Source: Neolewinella litorea (GTDB taxonomy: Bacteria; Bacteroidota; Bacteroidia; Chitinophagales; Saprospiraceae). Taken from it: a DNA stretch of 64,000 nt. Below the pieces are notes generated by a model. The model did not search any database. It was not told the DNA's origin and saw only the letters and a list, made by a program, of their open reading frames with translations. The stretch covers positions 62,001 through 126,000 of the forward strand of contig NZ_SRSF01000004.1 of the NCBI RefSeq assembly GCF_004803465.1, given 5' to 3'. Position numbers and translations under genes: made by a program. Position 1 is the stretch's first letter. Each line of letters opens with the position of its first letter. Below are positions 30,783 through 38,119 of the stretch, in pieces.

Positions 30783-30804
30783 TTGCACCCGCGCTCCGCC
30801 GCCG
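30783..30804 (-). repeat. Copy of a dispersed GC-rich intergenic motif
   Basis: Read on the minus strand it matches ggcggcg-n-gcgc-ggtgcaa, seen also near 3431, 28396, 45751 and 56441, always outside genes. Confidence 0.4.
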
Positions 30805-30812
30805 GGGAAGAG

Positions 30813-30820
30813 TATATTTG
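30813..30820 (+). promoter_or_regulatory. -7 element TATATTTG ahead of the M23 peptidase gene
   Basis: Perfect match to the Bacteroidota -7 motif TAnnTTTG, 20 bases before GTG 30841. A TTG lies 27 bases upstream, longer than the normal spacer. Its position supports the GTG start. Confidence 0.55.
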
Positions 30821-30840
30821 GCCCCTCCAATATCGCGTTT

Positions 30841-32538
30841 GTGCACCTACCGCTCTTACTGATCTTCGCGCTGCTGTATTCATTTTTCCTGCCGGCCCAG
30901 TACGCACCCCCTCTGCGCGGGCCGCTGCTGGTAACGGGTACCTTCGGTGAGCTGAGGAGTGATCATTATCACGGCGGACTGGACTTTCGGGCGTCGGTAG
31001 GTACCCCGGTGCGGTCGGTAGCCGACGGCTACGTGAGCCGCGTGCGCGTGAGTGGGGGAGGGTTCGGGCAGGCGGTCTACGTGGATCACCCCGACGGGAA
31101 GCGGAGCGTGTACGGTCACCTGGAGGTGCTGGCTCCCGAACTCAAGGACACCATCCGCAAGTTGCAGTACGCCCGGCAGTCCTTCGAGATCGACTTCCGC
31201 CCTGACTCCCTGGCGTACCCCGTCGGGCAGGGGCAAGTTATCGGCGGGGTAGGGAACCGCGGCTTCAGTTTCGGCCCCCACCTGCACTTCGAGATTCGGG
31301 AAGCGGCCACGGATGCCCAGCTGAATCCCCTTTCCCTTGGCTTCGTGATTCCGGATACGCGCCAACCCCAGCTGCGCAACCTGCGGCTCTATACCTGGGC
31401 GGACGGGGAGCCCGAGTCGACCGCGGTTTCCTACGACCTGATCCGGAACGAGTTGCCGGATACGCTCTACGTCGCGGCGCCCCGCATCGGCTTCGGGCTC
31501 AAGGCCTACGACCGGCAGAACAGCATGCCGAACTGGAACGGGATCTACCGCGCCAACTTGTGCGTGGACAGTACGGAGGTGTTTTCCTTTGATTTTGACC
31601 GGGTACCGCTTGAGAAAACGGCCTACATCAATGCGCTGACCGACTATCGCGAGTGGCGGCGCAACTCCTCCTGGTACTACCTGCTGTACACGCCGGTGGC
31701 CGAGGCCGGCTTCTGGGCTGAAACGCCGCCCGCCGCCGGTGACGGAATACTGAACCTGCCAGCAGGCGTCCCGAAGCGCGTGAACATCACCGCTACCGAC
31801 TACGCCGGCAACACTTCCTCCGTGGAGGTGGTAGTGGTACACCAACCGATTAAGGGCCCGGTCGCCGCAACAAGTGGAAAAGCGGCCGCCGCGCCCCATC
31901 AGTACTTTCTGCCCGCGGGTGAGGCCAGCATAATCGATACGGCAGGCCTGCGCCTGGAACTGGACGAGCTGGCCCTGTACGAAGACCTGCGGTTCCGCTA
32001 CGTACGGCTGGAAGATGCCTCGGAGGGCTACCTGAGCGACGTCCACCAACTGCACGACCCCGAAACCGCCCTGCACGGCCGGGCGGTGCTGCGATTGCGG
32101 CCGCGTACTGTGGTACCCGATTCCCTGCGCGAACGCGTGTACATTGGCAAATGCGGATCCGACGGAGCCCCCCGTACGGTAGGCGGTGAATGGCTGCCCG
32201 ACGGGAGCATGCAGACGAATATCGGCGCGTTCGGCGATTATGCCCTGCTGCTGGACCGGGAGCCCCCGGAGGTTCGTATCCGTGACTTCCGCTCGGACCT
32301 GCGCGGCCGGCCGGGCTTCAGCCTGTTCGTAAAGGATGCCGTAGGCGGGGAACTTGGCTACCGCGGCACCGTGGATGGCGAATGGGTGCTGCTGGAGTAC
32401 GATGCCAAGTCTGGCACCCTCACCCATACCTTCGAGGATATGCGCAAAATCGGGGGCAACACCACCCACCGTTTTGAACTCGAGATCACCGACGGGCGGG
32501 GCAACCGGACCACCTTCACCCGCGATTTCCGGCGTTAG
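30841..32538 (+). CDS. Secreted M23 family metallopeptidase
   Basis: 565-residue exported protein with an N-terminal LytM/M23 peptidase domain likely to cut peptidoglycan cross-links. The start is GTG 30841: it opens a signal peptide (LLLIFALLYSFFLPAQ) and sits 20 bases after a -7 promoter element. Zinc ligands are HxxxD (His44, Asp48) and the HLH pair (His147, His149), all present, so the enzyme should be active. The remaining 400 residues form beta-rich domains, with Ig-like strands near 310-330 (RVNITATDYAGNTSSVEVVV). M23 proteins of this length and layout are common in Bacteroidota. Confidence 0.9.
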   Translation: MHLPLLLIFALLYSFFLPAQYAPPLRGPLLVTGTFGELRSDHYHGGLDFRASVGTPVRSVADGYVSRVRVSGGGFGQAVYVDHPDGKRSVYGHLEVLAPELKDTIRKLQYARQSFEIDFRPDSLAYPVGQGQVIGGVGNRGFSFGPHLHFEIREAATDAQLNPLSLGFVIPDTRQPQLRNLRLYTWADGEPESTAVSYDLIRNELPDTLYVAAPRIGFGLKAYDRQNSMPNWNGIYRANLCVDSTEVFSFDFDRVPLEKTAYINALTDYREWRRNSSWYYLLYTPVAEAGFWAETPPAAGDGILNLPAGVPKRVNITATDYAGNTSSVEVVVVHQPIKGPVAATSGKAAAAPHQYFLPAGEASIIDTAGLRLELDELALYEDLRFRYVRLEDASEGYLSDVHQLHDPETALHGRAVLRLRPRTVVPDSLRERVYIGKCGSDGAPRTVGGEWLPDGSMQTNIGAFGDYALLLDREPPEVRIRDFRSDLRGRPGFSLFVKDAVGGELGYRGTVDGEWVLLEYDAKSGTLTHTFEDMRKIGGNTTHRFELEITDGRGNRTTFTRDFRR

Positions 32539-32876
32539 GGTTCGGCGACCAGTTGACGGACCAGCTGATTGATGTGGACCAGCCGCTCCTTGTCGATGCT
32601 GTAAAGGATGTATTTACCCTGCCGCTCCCGCTTGACGATTCTTGCCTTGCGCAGGATGGCCAGGTGTTGGGAAGCGACGGACTGTTCTACCCGCAGCGCG
32701 ATGAAAATATCCGTCACCGTCAACTGGTCGTTGTCGTAAAGCAGGCGGATAATCTGCTGCCGCAGATCGTGGTTCAGCGCCCGCAGGAGCAGCGCCGCCC
32801 GCGAGAGGGCGGAAGCGTCAACCAGTGTGCCGCTTTCGGAATCGTCCGGTGTAGGGTGGTTGGAGGATTTTGACAT
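32535..32876 (-). CDS. ArsR-family winged-helix transcriptional regulator
   Basis: 113-residue DNA-binding protein. The winged helix-turn-helix covers about residues 28-100 (LRALNHDLRQQIIRLL, LTVTDIFIALRVEQSVASQHLAILRKA, then the wing ERQGKYILYSID). There is no cysteine metal site of the CxC type, so it belongs to the branch that senses something other than classical metals, or nothing. The last codon overlaps the 3' end of the M23 gene. A consensus-like promoter sits just upstream, giving a leader of about 16 nt. Confidence 0.92.
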   Translation of the reverse strand: MSKSSNHPTPDDSESGTLVDASALSRAALLLRALNHDLRQQIIRLLYDNDQLTVTDIFIALRVEQSVASQHLAILRKARIVKRERQGKYILYSIDKERLVHINQLVRQLVAEP

Positions 32877-32897
32877 GGCTTTCGGGTATAACCTATC

Positions 32898-32928
32898 CTA
32901 ATATAACGCATAAGCGTGTCGGAAACAA
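32898..32928 (-). promoter_or_regulatory. Promoter of the ArsR-family gene
   Basis: On the minus strand: TTG, a 20-base spacer, then TATATTAG, one mismatch from TAnnTTTG. It lies downstream of the sRNA terminator, so the regulator has its own start. Confidence 0.6.
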
Positions 32929-32971
32929 AAAGGTTATCCAGAACGGCCGGCCCGCTACGAAGGTAGCGGAC

Positions 32972-33003
32972 AAAAAAAAGCCTTTAACACTCGGTTAAAG
33001 GCT
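32972..33003 (-). terminator. Intrinsic terminator of the candidate sRNA
   Basis: On the minus strand: a perfect 10-bp stem (plus-strand 32994-33003 with 32979-32988), a 5-base loop, and eight T residues. Confidence 0.85.
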
Positions 33004-33075
33004 ACATAACAAACACTATGAACAACACAAGATCTTAAGAACGTCCCATTCAGGACGGGTTGATTTTTCTCGGCG
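32972..33075 (-). ncRNA. Candidate novel small RNA, about 104 nt
   Basis: A transcription unit with no credible protein. It has a perfect Bacteroidota promoter at 33080-33109, a predicted start near 33075, a small 5' hairpin (cgtcc/ggacg) and an intrinsic terminator at 32972-33003. It does not match tmRNA, SRP RNA, 6S or RNase P by length or signature sequences. The 105-residue frame across it starts upstream of the promoter and reads through the terminator, so it is not its product. An alternative is an attenuated leader of the downstream ArsR gene, but that gene has its own promoter. Confidence 0.6.
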
Positions 33076-33079
33076 ATGA

Positions 33080-33109
33080 CAAAGATAGTCTTTTTGACAT
33101 TAATTCCAA
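33080..33109 (-). promoter_or_regulatory. Promoter of the candidate sRNA
   Basis: On the minus strand: TTG, a 19-base spacer, TATCTTTG, an exact match to TTG-N-TAnnTTTG and the same -7 element as the rpsF promoter in this window. Confidence 0.75.
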
Positions 33110-33216
33110 TCGAAAACCCAAATTGGGGTTCATTTTTTTTCGAAAGCGGAGAAACCGACCACCGGATGTAAAGAATCCGGGGGTTTCCCCCGACCTTGGG
33201 TCCGACCTTATGGCCT

Positions 33217-34035
33217 ATGCAACAGTCATTACTGCAATACATAGAGCGGCCTTCGCTGCTTTCCGAGATCACATCAGAAAAAATTCTGGATCTGATCGCG
33301 CGGTACCCCTATTCAACGAACCTTCGGTTGCTGTTATTGCTGAAGGCCCGGCAAGAAAAGGATCCCGACTACGAAAAATACCTGAACCGCTTCGCTTCCG
33401 CCACCTTTGACCGTACCCACCTGTACAACCTGCTCGCCGCACTCGACCTCCGCGAAGAGGAACGCGGGGAAGTGCTGGAGCTGTTAGAGTTGGAAGAACT
33501 GGAACTTGCGCCCCTGGAAAACATCTTCAACGAAGAGCTTCCTTCCCGGCTGAATGAGCTGCCCAACCCGTCGGCCGCGGGCACGGTTAATGACCCTGAT
33601 GAGGAACTGCCGCCGCTGATGCCGCCGATCAGCCGAACGCGTGCTACATTCGCCCCTCCGGTGCCGCGGTCCGGCATTGGGGAGTGGGTAGATCTGGCCA
33701 GCGCCTACAGTCAGCTGCTGCCCGTCTTCGTAAGGGTAGCCCGCCCGGAAGATCCGGCCGTCTTCCAGGAACTGATCAACGGACGGTCGCGGAGCGCGAA
33801 CCTGAGCGATCGCCTGCGGAAATTGCGCCGCCGGCAGCAATCGGCCACGCCGCGGAAATCTTCCGCCGACACCGGCGACGGGGGGGTGGTCGTCAGCGAA
33901 ACCCTGGCCGCCCTGCTGGTGCGTCAGGAGCAATACCAGAGCGCCATCAAGATGTACCGGCGACTGATCTTGCTTTATCCGGAGAAAAAACCGATCTTTG
34001 CCGGCCTCATTGAAAAACTGAAGGAAAAATTATAA
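33217..34035 (+). CDS. Uncharacterised protein upstream of secG
   Basis: 272-residue soluble protein. ATG 33217 (MQQSLLQYIERP) is preferred to the earlier TTG 33196. It has no signal peptide. An N-terminal helical part (SEITSEKILDLIARYPYSTNLRLLLLLKA) and a C-terminal TPR-like helix pair (LLVRQEQYQSAIKMYRRLILLYPEKK) flank an acidic, proline-rich middle with two Glu/Leu-rich helices. The layout is a scaffold or tetratricopeptide-like protein. It ends 4 bp before secG and is surely co-transcribed with it. Function unknown. Confidence 0.75.
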   Translation: MQQSLLQYIERPSLLSEITSEKILDLIARYPYSTNLRLLLLLKARQEKDPDYEKYLNRFASATFDRTHLYNLLAALDLREEERGEVLELLELEELELAPLENIFNEELPSRLNELPNPSAAGTVNDPDEELPPLMPPISRTRATFAPPVPRSGIGEWVDLASAYSQLLPVFVRVARPEDPAVFQELINGRSRSANLSDRLRKLRRRQQSATPRKSSADTGDGGVVVSETLAALLVRQEQYQSAIKMYRRLILLYPEKKPIFAGLIEKLKEKL

Positions 34036-34039
34036 CCCC

Positions 34040-34303
34040 ATGGTCAACCTCCTTACTATCCTGACCGGTGTCGTTTGCCTGCTGCTCATGCTGGTGGTAC
34101 TGATCCAGAACCCCAAGGGCGGTGGTATTGACTCTACCTTCGGTGGGGGTCAAGCCAACCAGATGCTCGGCGCCTCCCGGTCCACTGACGTGATCGAGAA
34201 GGTCACCTGGGGCCTGGCAATCGCCCTCTTCACCCTCTGCATCCTTACCGCACTGGCCGTAGGATCGGTAGGCGACGGAGCCGACCTGGGTACCGGGCTC
34301 TAG
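34040..34303 (+). CDS. secG: Preprotein translocase subunit SecG
   Basis: 87-residue subunit of the SecYEG channel in the inner membrane. Two membrane helices (about 3-22 and 55-78) flank the conserved cytoplasmic loop with VLIQNPKGGG and the FGGGQANQMLG segment. It is followed by a strong hairpin and converges with the symporter gene. Confidence 0.97.
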   Translation: MVNLLTILTGVVCLLLMLVVLIQNPKGGGIDSTFGGGQANQMLGASRSTDVIEKVTWGLAIALFTLCILTALAVGSVGDGADLGTGL

Positions 34304-34327
34304 GCCCTTTACCGGATTCCCGGACAC

Positions 34328-34367
34328 ACTACGCCCCCACCTTGCTTTGGCAGGGTGGGGGCGTAGT
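34328..34367. terminator. Strong hairpin between convergent secG and symporter genes
   Basis: An 18-bp stem (34328-34345 with 34350-34367, one G-U pair) with a 4-base loop. Only short T-runs follow on either strand, so it may serve both genes as a 3'-end stabiliser or terminator. Confidence 0.6.
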
Positions 34368-34370
34368 CGT

Positions 34371-36302
34371 TTAGCCCAGCCAGGTGTAGAGGAAGGTCAG
34401 CAGCAGGATGATCGTGATCGCGGCGATATTGAAGCCCATGCGGGTCCGAAACAGGGAGGGTTCCAGGTCGATGGCCTTGTAGTCGTCGGGCGCCTTGTCG
34501 GTGTAGATCAGCGCGATCACCACCAGCGACAGAACGACGAAGATGATCGACATGCTCATCGGGACGCCCGGCACCGGTTGGAGCAGCAGGCGGATTCCGG
34601 TGGCCAAACCGATACCGATGATGGCGATCGACAGACCGTTGCGCAATTTGATGTCCTTCACCATCCGTGCCCCGAGGGCCTGCTTTTCCTGCGTTGTATA
34701 GGGCGTATCTGAAACCCCTTCGTCGGCGGTGTTTTTCTTGGTGCGACCGGTAAACTGGCTGATGACCACCATAAGCAGCGCCGAGATCAGGAAAACGAAG
34801 GCCATGCGGTCTAGGAACGGCAGGTCGGGCATCAATTGCTGGAAGGCCCACGACACCGGCACCGAGGCCAGTACCACCACCAGGGCAGCCTTGGCCGTGC
34901 CGCGGCGGTAGAAGAAGCCGAAAATGAAGACCGTAAGCACGCCCGGGCTGATGAAGCCCGTATACTCCTGAATTACCTGGAACACCTGTCCGGCATTTGC
35001 CAGGGCCGGGGCCACCAGGGCTCCGATCAGCAGGGCTGCGGCGGCGGAGATCTGTCCCACCCTCACCTGCCGGGCTTCCGTGGCGCCGGGGTTGATGAAC
35101 TTGTTGTAGATGTCCATCGTGAAGATGGTCGAGGTAGAGTTAACCATCGAGCTCACCGAAGAACCGATGGCGGCTACCAGGGCGGCAAAGGTCAGTCCCG
35201 TGAAGCCCACTCCAACGTAATTGGCCAGCACCCAGGGGAAGGCCTGGTCGGCTTTGGTGATCGGCAGGTTGGCGGGATCCTGCTCGCGCAGCAGGTACCA
35301 GGCAGCGATGCCGGGCAGCACGGCGAAGAAGGGGATGAACAACTTCATGAAAGCCGCGAAGGCCACCCCACGCTGTGCCTCGGCCAGATCCTTGGCCGCC
35401 AGGGCCCGCTGGATGATGTATTGGTTGTTGCCCCAGTAGTAGCTGTTGGTGATCCACATGCCGCCCAGCAGCAGGGCAAATCCGGGCAGCAACTGGAAAC
35501 TCGACTTCATTTCCGCTCCTGCTTCCAGGTCGGTCGGCTCGCCGTAGGGCGTTACGCCGGTCGATAGTTCGTGCGCATTGGCCACGTCCAGGTAGGTATC
35601 GCCGGGCTCGAAGAGCATTTCGAAGTGGCCGGGCAGTGCCTCGTAAAGATTGGCGATGCCGGCGAATACGCTCCCGTCGCCCACCACGCTAAGGATGCCG
35701 TAGGCCGCAATGGTACCCCCCAGCATGAGTACGACCACCTGTACTACGTCGGTCCAGACCACGGCCTTCAGTCCGCCAAAGATGGAAAAGGATGCCGAAT
35801 AAAGGACGAGTCCTATAATGCCGTACATCAGGTCAACGCCCAGCAGCGTCTCGATGGCCAGGGCGCCGAGGTAGATGACCGTGGCGATGTTGACGAAAAC
35901 GAACAGTGCGATCCAGAACACCGACATGATGGTGCGTACCGTGCCGTCGTAACGATCCTCCAAAAACTGCGGCATGGTATAGATCTCCTTTTTCAGGAAG
36001 ACGGGCAGGAAGAACTTCGCCACCAGGATCAGCGTAATGGCGGCCATGAGTTCGTAGGCGGCAATGGCGAGTCCGAGCTCAAACCCGGAGCCGTTCATGC
36101 CGATGATCTGCTCGGCCGAGATGTTGGAGGCGATGAGCGAGCCACCGACGGCCCACCACGGCAGGCTGCGACTGGCCAGGAAGTAGTCGCTGGCGGTTGA
36201 GGTCTTTTCCCGGTTCGCGATCCAGATGCCGAAAAGGATCACCCCTATGATATAGGTGGCGAAAATGATCGTGTCGATCGTACCCAGTTGACCTAGTTGC
36301 AT
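34371..36302 (-). CDS. Sodium/solute symporter (SSS family, SGLT-like)
   Basis: 643-residue inner-membrane transporter with about 14 hydrophobic helices. It couples sodium entry to uptake of a solute, probably a sugar given the SGLT-type motifs YFLASRSLPWWAVGGSLIASNISAEQIIGM near the N-terminus (in segments) and ITNSYYWGNNQYIIQRALAAK mid-protein. ATG 36302 gives a first helix at once. A loop rich in Glu/Asp near 215-260 is longer than in typical members. It stands alone; the substrate cannot be read from the sequence. Confidence 0.93.
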   Translation of the reverse strand: MQLGQLGTIDTIIFATYIIGVILFGIWIANREKTSTASDYFLASRSLPWWAVGGSLIASNISAEQIIGMNGSGFELGLAIAAYELMAAITLILVAKFFLPVFLKKEIYTMPQFLEDRYDGTVRTIMSVFWIALFVFVNIATVIYLGALAIETLLGVDLMYGIIGLVLYSASFSIFGGLKAVVWTDVVQVVVLMLGGTIAAYGILSVVGDGSVFAGIANLYEALPGHFEMLFEPGDTYLDVANAHELSTGVTPYGEPTDLEAGAEMKSSFQLLPGFALLLGGMWITNSYYWGNNQYIIQRALAAKDLAEAQRGVAFAAFMKLFIPFFAVLPGIAAWYLLREQDPANLPITKADQAFPWVLANYVGVGFTGLTFAALVAAIGSSVSSMVNSTSTIFTMDIYNKFINPGATEARQVRVGQISAAAALLIGALVAPALANAGQVFQVIQEYTGFISPGVLTVFIFGFFYRRGTAKAALVVVLASVPVSWAFQQLMPDLPFLDRMAFVFLISALLMVVISQFTGRTKKNTADEGVSDTPYTTQEKQALGARMVKDIKLRNGLSIAIIGIGLATGIRLLLQPVPGVPMSMSIIFVVLSLVVIALIYTDKAPDDYKAIDLEPSLFRTRMGFNIAAITIILLLTFLYTWLG

Positions 36303-36328
36303 GATATACTTTTAGTGATTGGGACAAA

Positions 36329-36362
36329 CGAACGTACCCGCCTGCCCGGGAAGGTGCGACAA
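36329..36362 (-). promoter_or_regulatory. Candidate promoter of the symporter gene
   Basis: On the minus strand: TTG, a 23-base spacer, TACGTTCG (one mismatch), about 27 bases before the ATG. Confidence 0.4.
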
Positions 36363-36374
36363 TATAGGAGTTTG

Positions 36375-37847
36375 CTACATGGCAAGCAGCCGTACCGCGT
36401 CGAAGTATCGGAATTCCCGCAGGTTGAAAATCCGATCCCGCAAGCGTGCCAGCCCGAGATCGAAAGCGGTTCGTGCGGTGGGTTCCTCCCGCAACAGCCC
36501 GCGCAGCAGTTGAATTATCAGGGTGGGGTAGTGGCTGTGGTAGTCGATGCGCCCGAGGTAGCGCGCCAGGTTATTTACCCCGTATCCCACGAATTCGTGG
36601 TGGCCGAGGCGGTAGTGGCATACCAGCTGCAGTAGTCGGGCGTAAACCATCAGATCGTACCGCAGGGGCTTGCCTTCAGCGAGTATGGGGGCCACGAAAT
36701 CCAGCGCCGCTTCCAATCGGCCGTTCAGTACGCTCAGCGCGCCGAGTTTGTAATACATCACGAGTTGCTTGTGGCGGTCCACCCCCTGTAGCGCGGCGAT
36801 GCGCCGGGCGAATGCTTCCAGCTGGGCGGGGCCGCAGGTGCAGGGGTTCGTCAACAGGAGCTGGTTGATTTCGGCTCGCAGGAGCACCATCGTCGCCATC
36901 AATTGGCTGTTGCGCTGTTGCTGGGTGTCCGACCGCTGGTTTATAAAGGCCACCAACTCCGCGTGTATTTTCCGGTGCGCCTCGGCGTCGTGGCGGAAAA
37001 AGGCGATGAGCAGCCCGCGGTCCATACCCTTAAGGTAATAGTTGACGTCTCTTTCCCGCCATTCCCGGTGCCCGGAGAACTGGTCGGTCCAACTGCGGGC
37101 GTGCTGGGCCGCCTGCTCCAACTGCAGTTGGTTGTAGTGGTACCAGAATCGACACTGGTGACCGAGTATCCGCTCCTGAAAGGTAGCGCCGACCGGAACC
37201 GGATCGCTGAAGTAATGGTGATACAGTTGGTAGAACTTCCGCGCCTCGGCCGGTGAGGCTACGTGGCCGTGCTGAATGAAGTGGCGCTGCAACATGAGCT
37301 GCAGGTTGGATTGCCGTACCGTACTGCCCATTACCTCCTGGCGGCGCCGGCTTTCCGAAGTAAGCGAGGTCATCCGTTCGGAGGAGGCCCGGGTGATGTG
37401 CCGGCTTTCGATCACCTTCTCGAAATCAATGATCAGCAGGTGGTGCAGGTCCAGGTGGAATTTGATCGCCTGTTCCTTGGCCCGCCCCAGCAGTTTCAGG
37501 GCGTGCAGGTAAAGGCCCCGATCGTAGAGCAGATTGGCGTAGTCGATCTGTTCGCGTACCTGGATTCCCAGGTCGCGCCGCCGGTGCTGCAGGCGTAGTG
37601 CATCGAGCAGGCGACCGTAAAGGTGCCGTTGCAGGTTGGCCAGTTGAGCGGTCCCTTCGATGCCGAGCTGCGCGGGCAGGCCGGGGTCTTCGAGCGATCC
37701 ACCCTCACTGAGAAAGCGGAAGAGGCGGTAGAATTTATTCTCCTCACCCCCGCCGCTCCGGTTGGCATGCCGCGTGAAGAATCGCCTTTCGGAGCTGTCC
37801 AGGCTTTCAATCAACTCGGTTAACAGCTCTTTTTTCGCAATTGCCAT
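36375..37847 (-). CDS. Uncharacterised helical-repeat protein (490 aa)
   Basis: No family recognised. ATG 37847 (MAIAKKELLTELIESLDSSERRFF) is chosen over an upstream start because the extension is compositionally odd. The protein is almost wholly alpha-helical, rich in Leu, Arg, Gln and His, with TPR/HEAT-like helix pairs (LLYDRGLYLHALKLLGRAKEQAIKFH in segments; LGALSVLNGRLEAALDFVAPIL). There is no signal peptide or membrane helix. A short CTCG motif near 370 does not make an obvious metal site. It is divergent from the SusC gene. A scaffold or regulatory role is possible but not shown. Confidence 0.7.
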   Translation of the reverse strand: MAIAKKELLTELIESLDSSERRFFTRHANRSGGGEENKFYRLFRFLSEGGSLEDPGLPAQLGIEGTAQLANLQRHLYGRLLDALRLQHRRRDLGIQVREQIDYANLLYDRGLYLHALKLLGRAKEQAIKFHLDLHHLLIIDFEKVIESRHITRASSERMTSLTSESRRRQEVMGSTVRQSNLQLMLQRHFIQHGHVASPAEARKFYQLYHHYFSDPVPVGATFQERILGHQCRFWYHYNQLQLEQAAQHARSWTDQFSGHREWRERDVNYYLKGMDRGLLIAFFRHDAEAHRKIHAELVAFINQRSDTQQQRNSQLMATMVLLRAEINQLLLTNPCTCGPAQLEAFARRIAALQGVDRHKQLVMYYKLGALSVLNGRLEAALDFVAPILAEGKPLRYDLMVYARLLQLVCHYRLGHHEFVGYGVNNLARYLGRIDYHSHYPTLIIQLLRGLLREEPTARTAFDLGLARLRDRIFNLREFRYFDAVRLLAM

Positions 37848-38012
37848 AACAAATCGGGGGTGTTGTGACGGTCCGTATTTGCTGGGACCGGGGTAAAATG
37901 TGCGTAGACCATCCAGGTAAATCGACTGATGAGGAGCGGAAAACACCAGGTTGCCGACCCGGTAGTCGAAAAAGCGGAGAATATACCATCACAAAATAGA
38001 CTTCTTTCTGAT

Positions 38013-38044
38013 TTGATTTCTGCCCCGCCCGGTCGTGAACTTTG
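38013..38044 (+). promoter_or_regulatory. Candidate promoter of the SusC-SusD operon
   Basis: TTG (38013), a 21-base spacer, GAACTTTG (38037-38044), one mismatch from TAnnTTTG; leader about 70 nt. Confidence 0.45.
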
Positions 38045-38119
38045 AGAACCAGTTTGACCGATCGGATTCCTGACTTGACCCCAATTATCCACGCCTTACG
38101 GGGCTGTATCCACTAGCAT

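Noticed and set aside
32955-33272. 105-codon minus-strand frame over the sRNA region
   Set aside because: It starts upstream of the sRNA promoter, crosses the terminator and has no recognisable protein features.
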